A stretch of DNA of 43,890 bases from Parabacteroides faecalis (lineage in GTDB: Bacteria; Bacteroidota; Bacteroidia; Bacteroidales; Tannerellaceae), in NCBI RefSeq assembly GCF_022809355.1, contig NZ_JAKZMM010000035.1, positions 1-43,890 of the forward strand. The letters run 5' to 3'. Position 1 is the stretch's first letter. Each line of letters starts with the position of its first letter. Under the pieces are notes generated by a model. That model was not told the DNA's origin. It saw only the letters and a list, made by a program, of their open reading frames with translations, and made no database searches. Position numbers and translations under genes: made by a program. Positions 8,929-17,368 of the stretch are shown here, one piece after another.

Positions 8929-9002
8929 CAAAATTACTACTTGATTTCGGATTTGAATAATGTTTCTGTCTGAACAATAGTTCCTCTCATTTTGGAACCA
9001 TT
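8929..9002 (-). promoter_or_regulatory. Promoter and palindromic operator, copy 2
   Basis: The minus-strand -7 box TAATTTTG is at 8929-8936. The palindrome is at 8976-9002 (arms AATGGTTCC and GGAACTATT, one mismatch, 9-base spacer). The intervening distance is 39 bases, as in the other two copies. The spacer also keeps the AAA next to the TTCC arm that is distal to the promoter, so conservation is not limited to the symmetric bases. It drives the basic protein gene 8490-8903. Confidence 0.75.
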
Positions 9003-9016
9003 GTCTCTCTGATCAA

Positions 9017-9142
9017 CTACTTCTTTCCTGCGAAAAAAGCAGTAATGGCAGTACCGATTGCCGAGCAGATAGCTGCTGCGAGCAACCAACGATCTTTCTC
9101 TGTCATGGGCGTTTCTGTTTTTGGTGATTGCTGTGTTTCCAT
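9017..9142 (-). CDS. 41-aa single-span membrane peptide
   Basis: A short gene that conventional length cut-offs miss: ATG at 9142, TAG at 9017-9019. The polar N-terminus (METQQSPKTETPMTEKDR) precedes one hydrophobic segment (WLLAAAICSAIGTAITAFFA) and a GKK end, so a single membrane helix is predicted. A longer overlapping frame on the same strand (8937-9218) starts inside the leader hairpin and has poor composition, so I prefer this frame. It has its own promoter and palindrome (9216-9289) and a strong leader hairpin. Small membrane peptides in such settings can be toxins or membrane effectors, but no family is recognised. Confidence 0.65.
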   Translation of the reverse strand: METQQSPKTETPMTEKDRWLLAAAICSAIGTAITAFFAGKK

Positions 9143-9175
9143 TTGCGATCAGTTTTAGGTTTCCACCAACGAATT

Positions 9176-9216
9176 GCAGCGTCAACTTCGTGGTGGTTTT
9201 CGAAGTTTGACGCTGC
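9176..9216 (-). other. Leader hairpin of the 41-aa peptide mRNA
   Basis: Bases 9176-9190 and 9201-9216 are complementary over 15 pairs with a single bulged base and a 10-nt loop. The outer end touches the -7 box (9216-9223), so the structure lies at the very 5' end of the predicted transcript, about 35 nt ahead of the ATG at 9142. It is not followed by a T-run, so it is not a standard terminator. It may protect the mRNA or modulate translation. Confidence 0.6.
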
Positions 9217-9289
9217 AAAGGTAATAACTATTCTTGTGATAAAATCAAGAACTTATGATTCTAATGGTTCCTCTGTATTTGGAACCATT
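9216..9289 (-). promoter_or_regulatory. Promoter and palindromic operator, copy 3 (inside the WYL gene end)
   Basis: The minus-strand -7 box TACCTTTG is at 9216-9223 and a perfect palindrome AATGGTTCC-N9-GGAACCATT is at 9263-9289, again exactly 39 bases apart. This copy lies within the last codons of the WYL regulator gene, so the operator is embedded in coding sequence. It drives the 41-aa membrane peptide gene. Confidence 0.75.
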
Positions 9290-10398
9290 CGTTGAAGTTT
9301 CTCTCCAGGTTCAATGTAGTGCAAAGCCATGTCTTTCACTCTTTTCGCAAAGATCTTACGAATCTGTGGTGGTGACATAACTTCAAGTCCTGCACCCATC
9401 TGGAGCACGCGACCGATGAACTCGTTATTCGATTCTACATCAACAGAGAACTCAGCATACTCTCCATCTTCGTATAATCCGTAAGGCTTCACAACCTCGT
9501 ATGAATGATGCAGAGGCTTTGTGTCTATTAATTTAAATATATAATGTTCGTGTGCGCGTATAACGATGTGTTCTTTGTTTGGGAAATCTTTCATGTGACT
9601 CACGCCAACGATATCCTTGAAAAACTCATCATAAAAGTGATCTGGTGCAGAAACATACTCCACTTTACTTCTCTCACGAGGCTTCTCTTGTATGCGGTCA
9701 AGAGCAATGTTGTACCCGAATTCCGGTTCTCTACCTTCTGCATGACCGAATAAATGCCATCGTCCATTGTACTCTTTCAAGTAATGCGGATGAAATAGTA
9801 AGGTTATTTGTTCCTCGTCGTATGGCTTATATTCTATCTCCATCACCGTTTTGTTGGTAATAGCTTCATAGAGCTGAGGGAGATATTCTATATTGGTTAA
9901 TATTCGGTCAAGGCTTGAACTTATCACCTGCTCACCTTTCTGGCGCTTAGCCTTCATGTCGAGCAAGTCCTGACAATCATGGAAGAAATACTCCAGCCAC
10001 GATTTGGGGAAGAATCCAGCAGAGTCCTGGCAAAACTTCCAGTACTGACGAAGATTATTGATGACCTTGGCATTACGCATGTCTGCAAGTGGATCATCAT
10101 CCTTACCAACATAGCGGAATCGCTTATTGCGGTTGTTGCCTTCTTCCTCAAAGCACTCGCTAACGTCCTTTTCAAGCTTATCGGCTATAGCTTTCTTTAG
10201 TGTGCCAACCACCTTCTTCAACTCGCCATACCCATTGCAATTTGACAAATTAGCCGGCAGTTCTTTTATTGTCACACCAATATAATCAGCCATGATATCT
10301 GCATAACTAACCCATCGGTGACTCATAAGCCACCGATAGGTTATCAAAGCAAATTGTGCCTTATAGCTATCTCCGTCAAAGAGGTTCTTGCGTTGCAT
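9253..10398 (-). CDS. WYL-domain transcriptional regulator
   Basis: This 381-aa protein has an N-terminal winged-helix-like region (residues about 10-80, for example SYKAQFALITYRWL and a GELKKVVGTLKKAI segment). A central WYL domain contains IEYKPYDEEQ and YNGRWHLFGHAEGR (about 195-235), and a C-terminal extension includes GLEVMSPPQIRKIF. WYL regulators of defence loci (CapW/BrxR type) sense nucleic acid or nucleotide ligands. The ATG is 5 bp after the stop of the NTPase gene, so it may be the last gene of the XRE/NTPase operon while controlling the cassette downstream. Its 3' end contains operator copy 3. Confidence 0.85.
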   Translation of the reverse strand: MQRKNLFDGDSYKAQFALITYRWLMSHRWVSYADIMADYIGVTIKELPANLSNCNGYGELKKVVGTLKKAIADKLEKDVSECFEEEGNNRNKRFRYVGKDDDPLADMRNAKVINNLRQYWKFCQDSAGFFPKSWLEYFFHDCQDLLDMKAKRQKGEQVISSSLDRILTNIEYLPQLYEAITNKTVMEIEYKPYDEEQITLLFHPHYLKEYNGRWHLFGHAEGREPEFGYNIALDRIQEKPRERSKVEYVSAPDHFYDEFFKDIVGVSHMKDFPNKEHIVIRAHEHYIFKLIDTKPLHHSYEVVKPYGLYEDGEYAEFSVDVESNNEFIGRVLQMGAGLEVMSPPQIRKIFAKRVKDMALHYIEPGEKLQRMVPNTEEPLES

Positions 10399-10403
10399 AA
10401 CTA

Positions 10404-12227
10404 TTAATCATTTGCTGGTCTTACATTTATTGCAAAAGAGATAGGCTCTCCCGTTCTTGGATTCGTTGTTTCTGGCTTTAATTCAAACAAAACTTCCTCT
10501 CTTTCAGAATAGTCGTATTCTCGAGGAGAATTGTTTGGAGCAAATCCCATTTTATTGTCAATAATGTATGGTCGATGATTATCTACAAAAATTCTGTTTC
10601 TGTCACCATTAATTTTTCCTCTTAAAACAGAACTGCTGTCCGACTCAGTTGTAGAGGTTTTTGTATTAGTGCGAGAAGGAGAAGTTGAAGCTTGCATGCC
10701 ACATAATTCATCTCGACATAATTGTAGAACCTTAACTTGCATCTTCGCGAACTCATAATCATAAATCGGACGACTACCATTATTGACAATCATCAACAAA
10801 CGCTCCTCCGACATTGTCGAAGGAGCACATTCTCTATGATTATATAGATGCCTTAATGCACGAGTTAAATTTGCGAATTCGGACCATCTATCAGGAAGAT
10901 TGTTTCCGTTATTACTTCCTTCATAGTATAATTTATACAACGATCCCGAAAATGCATCCATTGAAGCTTCATCATAGCATCGCTTTCTTAAGATTCCAAA
11001 TTCGATTGGATCTTCATGTGAAGGAATAAATACCTCATGAACATTAATATACCGTTTATTTACGCCAACTCGCAATCTTTCTATTTGACCTACTAGCTCA
11101 TTTAGTTCTTCTTGCTCTATGGAATCAACATTCACAATTTCCTTGTCATGGCTACATGCACGCAAATAATCTTCCAAATACCCAATCGGCAAATAAAAGG
11201 TCGATTCAGAAATGCTATTCACAAGACCCTTAGACCTTAAACTTGTTATTCCGTCTGGTATAGTTTCTTCAAAATTCTTAGGTCCTTTTGAAAGTAAGAA
11301 CATTGTGGAACGTTCTACTTCAGATACAAACCTATTATTAATTATCTCACATAAATAATCTCGAATTACATCATATTCAGGCAGAGCAACCTTTCTATTG
11401 GTATACATATGAGAAGCTACAAACTTAGCATAATATGGAACACCTCCTGTCTTTTGAAACAAAGGAGACAATAAATCCAAATACTGTTGTCTTAAGAAAG
11501 TTTCTTCAATCAAAGAGCATTCATGTTGCCAAAGAGAGGTGAAGTCCTCCTTTGATATTGAAGTAATCGTCACATTCTCCAATCCGCAATTAAGTTCTGG
11601 AGAGCCTACACTCGTGCATATTGCACTCCATGTTGAGGTACCGGCAATCCAAAATTTCAGATTAGACTCTGGAGAAGTAGCAGCACCTCTTATTCTTGAA
11701 AAGTCAGACGGAGTATCAAATGCCTCTAAAAGTAGATAATCAATTTCATCAAGAAGCAACAACAAATATTTGTTGTTCTTTTCAAGGTTGTTTGCAAGTG
11801 TAAATAGCACTTGCTTTTGATATTCAGGATTCCATTCTTCCATTTGTACTCGCATGTCGAGTTCATCGCAAGAAATATCCAAAGAACATCTTCTAGATAT
11901 TTTTAGCTTCCCTTCTGGCAATAAATTATCCAAACACATTTTTGATGCAAGAAGCGAAGCCATAGATCTATATACAGCAGGAGTGTTTTTCTTAACTCCA
12001 CATTGAGTTTTTACATCAAAATACAAAGGGTAAGCCCCAATACTACCATTGTTAACCAAATATGTTTCCAAAGACTTCATTAAGCAAGTTTTACCAAAAC
12101 GTCTGGCGCCAATTATTCCTGCGTTTCCTTTTCTTTTGGCACATGAAATCAATGTCTCGATTTCTCTATTTCTACCAAACAAATCTTTTATAGAGGTAAT
12201 ATCAATACCTACAATGAAAGGTTCCAT
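10404..12227 (-). CDS. P-loop NTPase, partner of the 1594-aa protein
   Basis: I place the start at the ATG at 12227, 11 bp after the previous stop, rather than at upstream non-ATG codons overlapping that gene; this gives 607 aa. An N-terminal segment FIVGIDITSIKDLFGRNREI is followed by Walker A IGARRFGKT (about 38-46) and Walker B YLLLLLDEIDYLL (about 153-165). A KFWIAGTSTWSAI sensor-like strand and a lid-like helical region (GGVPYYAKFVASHM) come next, an arrangement typical of archaeal-type/STAND-related AAA ATPases. Residues about 350-520 are helical, and the last 90 are low-complexity then beta-like (RPYIIDNKMGFAPN). No nuclease motif is visible. Gene order suggests that it works with the larger NTPase. 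Confidence 0.7.
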   Translation of the reverse strand: MEPFIVGIDITSIKDLFGRNREIETLISCAKRKGNAGIIGARRFGKTCLMKSLETYLVNNGSIGAYPLYFDVKTQCGVKKNTPAVYRSMASLLASKMCLDNLLPEGKLKISRRCSLDISCDELDMRVQMEEWNPEYQKQVLFTLANNLEKNNKYLLLLLDEIDYLLLEAFDTPSDFSRIRGAATSPESNLKFWIAGTSTWSAICTSVGSPELNCGLENVTITSISKEDFTSLWQHECSLIEETFLRQQYLDLLSPLFQKTGGVPYYAKFVASHMYTNRKVALPEYDVIRDYLCEIINNRFVSEVERSTMFLLSKGPKNFEETIPDGITSLRSKGLVNSISESTFYLPIGYLEDYLRACSHDKEIVNVDSIEQEELNELVGQIERLRVGVNKRYINVHEVFIPSHEDPIEFGILRKRCYDEASMDAFSGSLYKLYYEGSNNGNNLPDRWSEFANLTRALRHLYNHRECAPSTMSEERLLMIVNNGSRPIYDYEFAKMQVKVLQLCRDELCGMQASTSPSRTNTKTSTTESDSSSVLRGKINGDRNRIFVDNHRPYIIDNKMGFAPNNSPREYDYSEREEVLFELKPETTNPRTGEPISFAINVRPAND

Positions 12228-12238
12228 ATTATTGATTG

Positions 12239-15200
12239 TTAAAGTGAAAATTCTAAATCTAAATCTCTGTGGTGAACATACCACCAACGTCTAAACAAGT
12301 CAACACTCAAACGATACACCTCTCTACCTTCATCGGTAAATGAGTAAAGTATCTTCTTATCTTTCAAACTAGCTAACGCTCTTGTCATACTAAGTCGTCT
12401 TTCTTCATTTACAGAATACTTATCCCATAAGCGTTTAAGTTCATCCATACTTATGCCGCGTTCAATTTGAGTACTTTCTCTATTAAGATAGGAAATAGAT
12501 GAAATCAATTGATGCTCGGCAATATTTTCCGGATCAATCTGATTATTATGGAAGTTTGTTTCATCCAAAGACTCCCAAGTATCTCTTTTACCAGGTTGTA
12601 CTTCACCAGTTAATACTCTAACCACATCATTAACCTCATTGAATCCTAAATGTCTATGTTTGCTAGCGACAGCATACTTACCACATGCTAAACATATCCA
12701 TTGAATCCAATATGGCACACAACCAGACAAAGCGCGGATATAAGCTTTTGCCCTTTCATCAAATATTATTTTAGGACATGCATCGATTAATTCATTTGCA
12801 TATTGCTCCTCAATTTGGTTAATAGGCATTGGCAAAGTATTATTCATTTGACCTGCAATATACTCTTTTTCCTTTGGAAGTTCCTTTATATCGTAGGTAC
12901 CAGAATAAACAAAGCAAGCTTTTCCTGCCAACGCCAAATTTCTTAATGTAGAAATAAATGTCGCATCTATTAAACCCTCCTTGAGCATAAGTCGAACAAA
13001 TGAGAACTCGTCTATTGTAACAAGCGGAATAACGTTGTTCTCGTTAAGGACATCGACCACCTTACAAAAATCAATTTGCGAAAGACTTTCTGCAGGAGGA
13101 AGACCATCTTTACCATAGGCAGCTTCAACTTTATCGGCCAATTCATCTGTTAACTTGTCATATATATTCGTTTCCAAAGCCCAAGTCCAAAATTGTGCAG
13201 AGGTCGAATTCTTGTATGGGAATTCGTTTAAATACCATTTGAAAGCTAAAATGTGTTTAGAAGAGTCTTCTTTTAATATCTGACCATCAATTCGATTTCT
13301 CAGATAATCCAAAATTGAAGACTTACCTGTGCGAGTTAATCCATAAAGTATGTAGGTCAAAGAACGATCCTTTGATAGATAGTGGTCAATCAATGTTTTC
13401 AATTCTTTTTCACGTCCCTTGAATATATGTTCTTCCGGAGTTTTTGATATGTTCCACGGGATATCTATTTCGTCCGATAATACGTCTTCGCTTTCAATTT
13501 CATATGTTGCCTCATATACTATTGGATTTAAATCTTTTCCTTGATATTTTGCAATCAAAAGAAACTTTACGTTAGCGGATTCCAAAGAAGAAAAATCTGA
13601 TGAAACAAAACTCTCACCACTACAGTCTCCTGAAGATAACTCTTCTTCATGTGAAACCTTATATTCTTTACCGTCAATTGTCGCAGTAACATAAAAAGAC
13701 TCTGCTGTTGAATCTCCATTATTTGTTACAACAATACTGATTACGCCATTGCCATGTTCATCTTTAGTAATGAATGCAGGTTCACTTGATATGTTCAACA
13801 TTGGCAATGTGCGAGCATCTCTCTCTTCTATTTGACGAGAGATTTCTTTTAACCAATTATTAATCAATATAGAGAAGAATGTGTTGCCGTAATAAGTAGT
13901 AGTGTCTGCAATCGATTTTTGTGTACCTAAAAGAGCTTGCTGAGCCCTAACTAATATACGAGTTCTTTCGTTTTCTTTACGTCCTGCGTATGGTTTTAAG
14001 ATTTCAATTACCTCTATCAAGGAATTAACAAAAATAATATCAGTATTCGTCATCAAATCCTTATATTCAAGAACTTTTCTCCACTTGTTGTCAAAGGAGC
14101 TAAGATCGAAAGAATAAAACTTCCATGATAAGCATATCTGAATAGCTTCGCTCAAGATATTTTTGCGCTCATTTCGATAAACGAACAAACTATGCATAAA
14201 ATTTTCCAAATCGCTATTTACATCGATTGTTGATTGATTTATCTGATTTAATGTATTGAAAGCTTGTTTTTTAAATCTTTCGCTATCTGAACATCTTCCA
14301 CGAAATGGACCAATACCACTTTTGTCGTTAATCAAAGAAATCCATACATCTTCTGCCGCAGAACCTACAACCAAATAAGTTCTTAAGAGAAGATTGAGAT
14401 TTTCTGAGCTATCTCCTTTAAGACATATTTCTTGAAGTTTTCCTAATGAAATAATTTCCCAATCTGATTCAGGAGTTTTGCTACCTTCAATCTGGGATGT
14501 AACAAATGATAATTGTAAGTATTTTAATAAAAGTTCTCTAAGATTATCTTTTTCTCCAAGAGTGTTGAAAATTTCCAGGGCTTCAACATAGTAGCTACAC
14601 GCACTATCACGAAGAGCTTGCAACTCAACAAGTTCTGCAGAGTTATTCCCAATAAGATTCGCAAATCTAGCATACATACCATGACCCTTCAGTCGAGCGT
14701 AATTAGCGACTGATATTTTGTACATTATTGTTGATGTCTGCTTTGAATTATAATAAGCTCCTGCAGCCTCTAAAAAAAGTTGAGCCTTACCCTCAAATGA
14801 TACCGACTGGTCATTACGTTTGTTTTGAGCTCTACCAAACAGTTGTTCGGCAGGAATTATTTCATTCGAAGGAAGCAATTCCTGCCGTTTAGCCTCTTGA
14901 CAAACATCCTCAAGAAGCATTTTGCTGATACTATCATTTGTGTCAACAGATCCATTAATAGGTGTGGATGTATCGCTTGAAGAATCTGAATTATTGATAT
15001 CATTGGAATCCATCCTTTGAATGGACTCTTTTAGCTTTGTGATAGCATTATTATTTGGTTTAACACTTTCTGCATATAATATTGCTTTTAATGCTTCTTC
15101 TCTATTATTACCTTTCTGATACAATCTTGCCATTGTTATATACAAATGGCCAATGCTATTTACATTAACGTTACTCTGTTGTTCAGTTAGAACAATAAGA

Positions 15201-17023
15201 TATGCAAGAGACTGCAGAGCTTCATTTGTATGATCCAATGCAATCTCTGTATTAACAATTCTATCAAGATAACTTCTTAAATACTTAGGAGTTGGACGAC
15301 TTGTATTAATAATTTGATATGATTGTCTCAAACACTCTTCTTTTTGACCATTACGAATCAAAGTATCTAACTCCTTTTCTAATTGTTTACATTTTGATTC
15401 GCTCAGGTTAGGCAATTTTTTATCAACGAAAGCCATTACTTCATCTGAAGATAATATTGAAGGCTTTGCTGTTATTTCAATATGCTCTGTTGATGAAACC
15501 GAAGAGTTGTTGAAAATATTCTTTTTCTTGCCAGGTATAGCATCTAAATCTATTTTACCTAATACTTTAAGTTGAGGCAATCCTGAGTCTTCCAACAATT
15601 GTTCAGTTTCTGTCTTGTATAACTGCTGTTTTGGTTGTTCCTTTTTTTGAAGTTCAACAGAAACGACCTGTTGTGTCCCTTCTTCGGATATCTCGTCAAT
15701 TTCTGAGAAGTTATCACATTCAATATCTAACTGTCCTAAGAAATTTTTTACTTTTTTCTTGAAATTTTTAATCTCAATAAATGCCTCTGGATTAGTTGTC
15801 ATTTCTTTTATAAAATATGTCAGAATAGACGATATCTGAGACTTTCTAGCTTGGGTGATATTACGACTATAAGAAACTGCCTTGCGGAAAAATCCTATTA
15901 ATCCTCCATATGACATTTCTACAATTGAGTTATAACATTTACCATTAGTACTAATGTTCCCACAGTAAACTCGTCTGCCAATTGTCCAGTCTTTCTTTTT
16001 GTATCCAACGATGCCCGGTTTTACGCATATAGCGGTTTCTCCACTATCCGTAATAATAGTCAAACCGATTTTTTCAACTTTTGTTATTGTTGCATTTGTA
16101 GAAATCAAAGTTTCTTTATCAATACTTGATAATTCAAAGATATGTAAGAAAAAAGTTTCTGCTTGTTGCGCAAATAACTCTGTAGATATTTCATTAGTAT
16201 CAATCAATTCGACACTATCAATAGCAGATGTGCGAACCTTAACCCATTTGTCATCTGATAGCCGCAATGTAATGAAACGATCATTTTGTGTTTCTAATTT
16301 ACCTAAGCTAACAGTGCCAGAGTAAGAAATTTTTAAAGAATAGCCTTCCTTTATTCCATCTAACAACTCATTACAAGCACATAAATCATTGCCACATTGT
16401 GGACAGATTTTTGCATGAACTGATATTTCCTTACCGCAATCAGGGCAAGGAAACAAATTTGGATTTACAGCATTCAAGCAATTATTATTACCATTTGAGT
16501 TATTTGTTGTCTGAATATCCATATCATTACTCAATTTATCACTATCAATATTTAATTGTTTTGCGTATAAGAAAATATTCTGAGCAATTCTTTGAAGTCT
16601 AATACCTGTCCATTGAATACGATCATTCTTTGAAGCAATATTTTTGATTAATTTAGTTTCCTGTACTTGATGGAAACTAAATATCACACCATATACCTCA
16701 AAATACATGCATCTCTGTTTGTCATCATAATACACAGAGGTATCCGTATAAAAACTTGGATTTTGAAGAATTAAATCTGTGATTTTACTTACTCTTGTTT
16801 TTATAAAACCATAGAACAATTGAGATTTATGTTTCGCAGTTTTAATAGCAGCATTTAGCAAATTCATTGCTGCCAAAAAATAGAACAACGAATCTGCGTC
16901 ACTTACACTTATTTTGTTAATCACTCCTATAGCGTCATCTACTACGGTTTCGTCTATAGGTTGGATTTCATCATCATCCAATTGGTTGTAAAGTCCAAAT
17001 ATATGTTCTGATATTGTACTCAT
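12239..17023 (-). CDS. Giant zinc-ribbon / helical-repeat / STAND-like NTPase
   Basis: The ATG at 17023, 5 bp after the XRE stop, is preferred to an upstream TTG; this gives 1594 aa. The order is a helical N-terminal domain; a Q/N-rich linker; a zinc ribbon CPDCGKEISVHAKICPQCG (about 190-210); and small beta domains (about 220-330). A long helical, TPR-like middle follows (for example EEALKAILYAESVKPNN), then a beta-sandwich-like segment near 1080-1170. The P-loop NTPase starts with HIFKGREKEL, then Walker A LYGLTRTGKSS (about 1225) and Walker B LVTIDEFSF (about 1335). A C-terminal winged-helix-like region ends in RRWWYVHHRDL. This sensor-repeats-plus-NTPase plan resembles STAND anti-phage receptors, although the order is reversed (NTPase at the C-terminus). 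Its exact family is not recognised. Confidence 0.7.
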   Translation of the reverse strand: MSTISEHIFGLYNQLDDDEIQPIDETVVDDAIGVINKISVSDADSLFYFLAAMNLLNAAIKTAKHKSQLFYGFIKTRVSKITDLILQNPSFYTDTSVYYDDKQRCMYFEVYGVIFSFHQVQETKLIKNIASKNDRIQWTGIRLQRIAQNIFLYAKQLNIDSDKLSNDMDIQTTNNSNGNNNCLNAVNPNLFPCPDCGKEISVHAKICPQCGNDLCACNELLDGIKEGYSLKISYSGTVSLGKLETQNDRFITLRLSDDKWVKVRTSAIDSVELIDTNEISTELFAQQAETFFLHIFELSSIDKETLISTNATITKVEKIGLTIITDSGETAICVKPGIVGYKKKDWTIGRRVYCGNISTNGKCYNSIVEMSYGGLIGFFRKAVSYSRNITQARKSQISSILTYFIKEMTTNPEAFIEIKNFKKKVKNFLGQLDIECDNFSEIDEISEEGTQQVVSVELQKKEQPKQQLYKTETEQLLEDSGLPQLKVLGKIDLDAIPGKKKNIFNNSSVSSTEHIEITAKPSILSSDEVMAFVDKKLPNLSESKCKQLEKELDTLIRNGQKEECLRQSYQIINTSRPTPKYLRSYLDRIVNTEIALDHTNEALQSLAYLIVLTEQQSNVNVNSIGHLYITMARLYQKGNNREEALKAILYAESVKPNNNAITKLKESIQRMDSNDINNSDSSSDTSTPINGSVDTNDSISKMLLEDVCQEAKRQELLPSNEIIPAEQLFGRAQNKRNDQSVSFEGKAQLFLEAAGAYYNSKQTSTIMYKISVANYARLKGHGMYARFANLIGNNSAELVELQALRDSACSYYVEALEIFNTLGEKDNLRELLLKYLQLSFVTSQIEGSKTPESDWEIISLGKLQEICLKGDSSENLNLLLRTYLVVGSAAEDVWISLINDKSGIGPFRGRCSDSERFKKQAFNTLNQINQSTIDVNSDLENFMHSLFVYRNERKNILSEAIQICLSWKFYSFDLSSFDNKWRKVLEYKDLMTNTDIIFVNSLIEVIEILKPYAGRKENERTRILVRAQQALLGTQKSIADTTTYYGNTFFSILINNWLKEISRQIEERDARTLPMLNISSEPAFITKDEHGNGVISIVVTNNGDSTAESFYVTATIDGKEYKVSHEEELSSGDCSGESFVSSDFSSLESANVKFLLIAKYQGKDLNPIVYEATYEIESEDVLSDEIDIPWNISKTPEEHIFKGREKELKTLIDHYLSKDRSLTYILYGLTRTGKSSILDYLRNRIDGQILKEDSSKHILAFKWYLNEFPYKNSTSAQFWTWALETNIYDKLTDELADKVEAAYGKDGLPPAESLSQIDFCKVVDVLNENNVIPLVTIDEFSFVRLMLKEGLIDATFISTLRNLALAGKACFVYSGTYDIKELPKEKEYIAGQMNNTLPMPINQIEEQYANELIDACPKIIFDERAKAYIRALSGCVPYWIQWICLACGKYAVASKHRHLGFNEVNDVVRVLTGEVQPGKRDTWESLDETNFHNNQIDPENIAEHQLISSISYLNRESTQIERGISMDELKRLWDKYSVNEERRLSMTRALASLKDKKILYSFTDEGREVYRLSVDLFRRWWYVHHRDLDLEFSL

Positions 17024-17028
17024 GCCAT

Positions 17029-17244
17029 TTACCAATTACTACGGTCTACTAAAAGTTCTCTAATATTCACTTTAAGCAGTTTCGAAATTTTGGCTAAGGT
17101 CTGCAAGTCTGGTTGTGAGGTATTCGTGCACCATTTGCTGACGGTAACAGGATCCTTGCCAAGTTGCTCAGCAAGCCACTTGTTTGTTTGACCTGCATCT
17201 GCGAGAACTGCTTTCAGTCGATTCAGTTTTTGGAAATTTTCCAT
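17029..17244 (-). CDS. Small XRE-family HTH regulator (operon head)
   Basis: A 71-aa protein that is essentially one helix-turn-helix domain (TNKWLAEQLGKDPVTVSKWC, then QPDLQTLAKISKLLKV). The frame extends to a GTG at 17268, but that codon overlaps the -7 box (17268-17275), so the ATG at 17244 is the real start. It is a close paralogue of the regulator at 28050-28259. Both read KWLA-QLG--P-TVSKWCTNT-QPDL-T-AKI--LL-V--RELL. It lies 5 bp before the giant NTPase gene and probably represses the operon. Confidence 0.85.
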   Translation of the reverse strand: MENFQKLNRLKAVLADAGQTNKWLAEQLGKDPVTVSKWCTNTSQPDLQTLAKISKLLKVNIRELLVDRSNW

Positions 17245-17267
17245 ATTTAATAAATTAGCGTTGAGCA

Positions 17268-17275
17268 CAAATTTA
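17268..17275 (-). promoter_or_regulatory. -7 box of the XRE/NTPase operon
   Basis: On the minus strand TAAATTTG matches TAnnTTTG and lies 23 bp ahead of the chosen ATG at 17244. The AT-rich segment upstream (to about 17310) has no clear -33 TTTG. It fixes the start of the regulator and would drive the XRE, both NTPases and possibly the WYL gene. Confidence 0.6.
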
Positions 17276-17368
17276 CTAAATTACATCTTAATTAAAGAAT
17301 AATATGCGGTTTTCTTCAACTTGGAGTGACACATTTGACTATTGTATGACTCCTTAGTTTATGTACAA

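Noticed and set aside
8937-9218. 93-codon minus-strand open frame
   Set aside because: It overlaps the better 41-codon membrane peptide frame, starts within the leader hairpin, has poor composition, and covers promoter and palindrome sequence.
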